A DNA stretch of 5,341 nt. Origin: Chloroflexota bacterium. GTDB taxonomy: Bacteria; Chloroflexota; Limnocylindria; Limnocylindrales; CSP1-4. Made by a program: the position numbers and the translations under genes. Shown in pieces: positions 4,363 to 5,341 of the stretch. Position 1 is the first letter of the stretch. Every line of letters starts with the position of its first letter. The notes below the pieces were generated by a model, which saw nothing but the letters and a program-made list of their open reading frames with translations, ran no database searches and was not told the DNA's origin. The stretch covers positions 1 through 5,341 of the forward strand of contig JANYAA010000158.1 in assembly GCA_025355255.1 (NCBI GenBank), written 5' to 3'.

Positions 4363-5341
4363 AGACCGGCTCGCGATACTCGCCCCAGACATCGCGCAGC
4401 ACCCGGCACTGCTCGCCAAGCGTCGCGTATGCCGCCGCGCAGCGCAGGAAGTGCGGCATCAGGTTTGTCTCCGACGTCCCGGGCCTTGACGCGGCGTCGC
4501 GCAGCCCAGCCAAAGCGGCCGACAGCATCTCCGGGTCACGCTCGGTCCGCGTCCTCGACAGCCGGGCGAGCTGTCGCTCCAGCGAGCCCTCGGGGATCTG
4601 CAGCACCGGCACCCGGAGCCGCTCGTCGGTTACGTACCGGTTCACCCCAACGATCCCGCGCTCCCCGAGCTCCAGCTCGCGCTGGAAGCGATACGCCGAG
4701 TCAGCTATTTCACGCTGCGGATAGCCCTCTGCAATGGCCTTGAGCATGCCGCCGCGCTCGTCGATCTCGTCGAGGTAGCGCCAGACCTCCCGCTCCACGC
4801 GGTTGGTGAGCGACTCCACAAACCAGGACCCGCCCAATGGATCCACCGTGGAGGCCACGCCGGTCTCCTCGAAGATCACCTGCTGCTGGCGCAGCGCGAG
4901 GAGGGCCGCCTCTGCCGTGGGCACGGCGAGCGCCTCGTCATACGCGTCGGTGTGGAGAGACTGCGTCCCGCCAAGGATCGCGGCCAGCGCCTGCGTTGCC
5001 ACACGCGTGAGGTTGTTCAGCGGCTGCTGCGGTGTCAGGGAGACACCGGCGGTCTGCGTGTGGAAGCGCATCCAGGTGGAGCGCTCTGAGCGCGCGCCGT
5101 AGCGGTGCGTCATGAGCTTCCACCAGATCCGGCGCGACGCCCGGAACTTGGCGATCTCCTCGAAGAAGTCCGAGTGCGAGTTGAAGAAGAACGAGAGGCG
5201 CGGCGCAAACTCATCCACATGGAGACCGCGCTCCAGCGCCGACTCCACGTAGGCCATCCCGTCCGCGATGGTGAACGCGAGCTCCTGAACGGCCGTTGAG
5301 CCCGCCTCACGGATGTGATAGCCGCTGATGGAGACGGTGTT
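4355..5341 (-). CDS. Methylmalonyl-CoA mutase-type large subunit, C-terminal part (5' end outside window)
   Basis: The frame is open to the right edge and gives the last 328 residues of an adenosylcobalamin-dependent acyl-CoA mutase, which rearranges carbon skeletons such as (R)-methylmalonyl-CoA to succinyl-CoA. Landmarks, numbered from the window edge, are [13 protein letters not shown] (4-16), [16 protein letters not shown] (92-107), [16 protein letters not shown] (123-138) and [10 protein letters not shown] (167-176), all on the TIM-barrel substrate domain. The chain ends with GEYRE about where that domain ends, with no DxHxxG B12 domain, so it needs a separate small subunit, as in the split large-subunit (mcmA1-type) class. 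The residues that distinguish methylmalonyl-, isobutyryl-, ethylmalonyl- and 2-hydroxyisobutyryl-CoA mutases lie beyond the window, so the substrate is open. The gene is convergent with the cobalamin-binding gene. The length fits roughly two-thirds of the usual ~520-560 residues. Confidence 0.95.
   Translation of the reverse strand, partial: NTVSISGYHIREAGSTAVQELAFTIADGMAYVESALERGLHVDEFAPRLSFFFNSHSDFFEEIAKFRASRRIWWKLMTHRYGARSERSTWMRFHTQTAGVSLTPQQPLNNLTRVATQALAAILGGTQSLHTDAYDEALAVPTAEAALLALRQQQVIFEETGVASTVDPLGGSWFVESLTNRVEREVWRYLDEIDERGGMLKAIAEGYPQREIADSAYRFQRELELGERGIVGVNRYVTDERLRVPVLQIPEGSLERQLARLSRTRTERDPEMLSAALAGLRDAASRPGTSETNLMPHFLRCAAAYATLGEQCRVLRDVWGEYREPVSV

Overview
This GC-rich window looks like chromosomal DNA from a free-living actinobacterium, possibly a deep-branching Thermoleophilia/Solirubrobacterales-type lineage. 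That placement is inference from base composition, GTG starts, TANNNT-type -10 boxes placed 6-7 bases before start codons (leaderless style), and the gene content. No tRNA, rRNA, CRISPR array, insertion sequence or phage gene was seen.

Layout. (1) Positions 1-1866, minus strand: a threonine-dehydratase-like gene is followed, with its stop overlapping the next start, by a polytopic membrane protein. A possible 21-residue membrane peptide lies near the left edge. The dehydratase is in frame, but the central block of its PLP fold is missing. (2) Positions 1867-2700, plus strand: an ArsR/SmtB-family regulator and thioredoxin (trxA), closed by a good intrinsic terminator. A near-perfect 20-bp palindrome lies between the divergent dehydratase and arsR genes and is the obvious operator candidate. 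(3) Positions 2702-3588, minus strand: a DinB-fold protein with a three-histidine metal site, overlapping by GTGA a small acidic-N-terminus protein I cannot name. (4) Positions 3638-4345, plus strand: a stand-alone cobalamin-binding protein with a CarH-like W-x9-EH cap motif and an ExHxxG lower-ligand motif, but no DNA-binding domain. (5) Positions 4355-5341, minus strand, running off the right edge: the C-terminal two-thirds or so of a methylmalonyl-CoA mutase-type large subunit. It lacks its own B12 domain and is convergent with the cobalamin-binding gene, separated by 9 bases.

How they may work together. The ArsR regulator, its operator and trxA form a plausible autoregulated redox or metal-response unit that may also control the divergent dehydratase/membrane-protein pair. 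The right half places two B12-dependent proteins tail to tail. They are probably not subunits of one enzyme, because the stand-alone protein has methyltransferase/CarH-type architecture rather than the mutase small-subunit type. The most unusual items are the internally deleted dehydratase, the HTH-less CarH-like protein lacking the histidine that CarH uses after illumination, and the palindrome at the divergent promoter.
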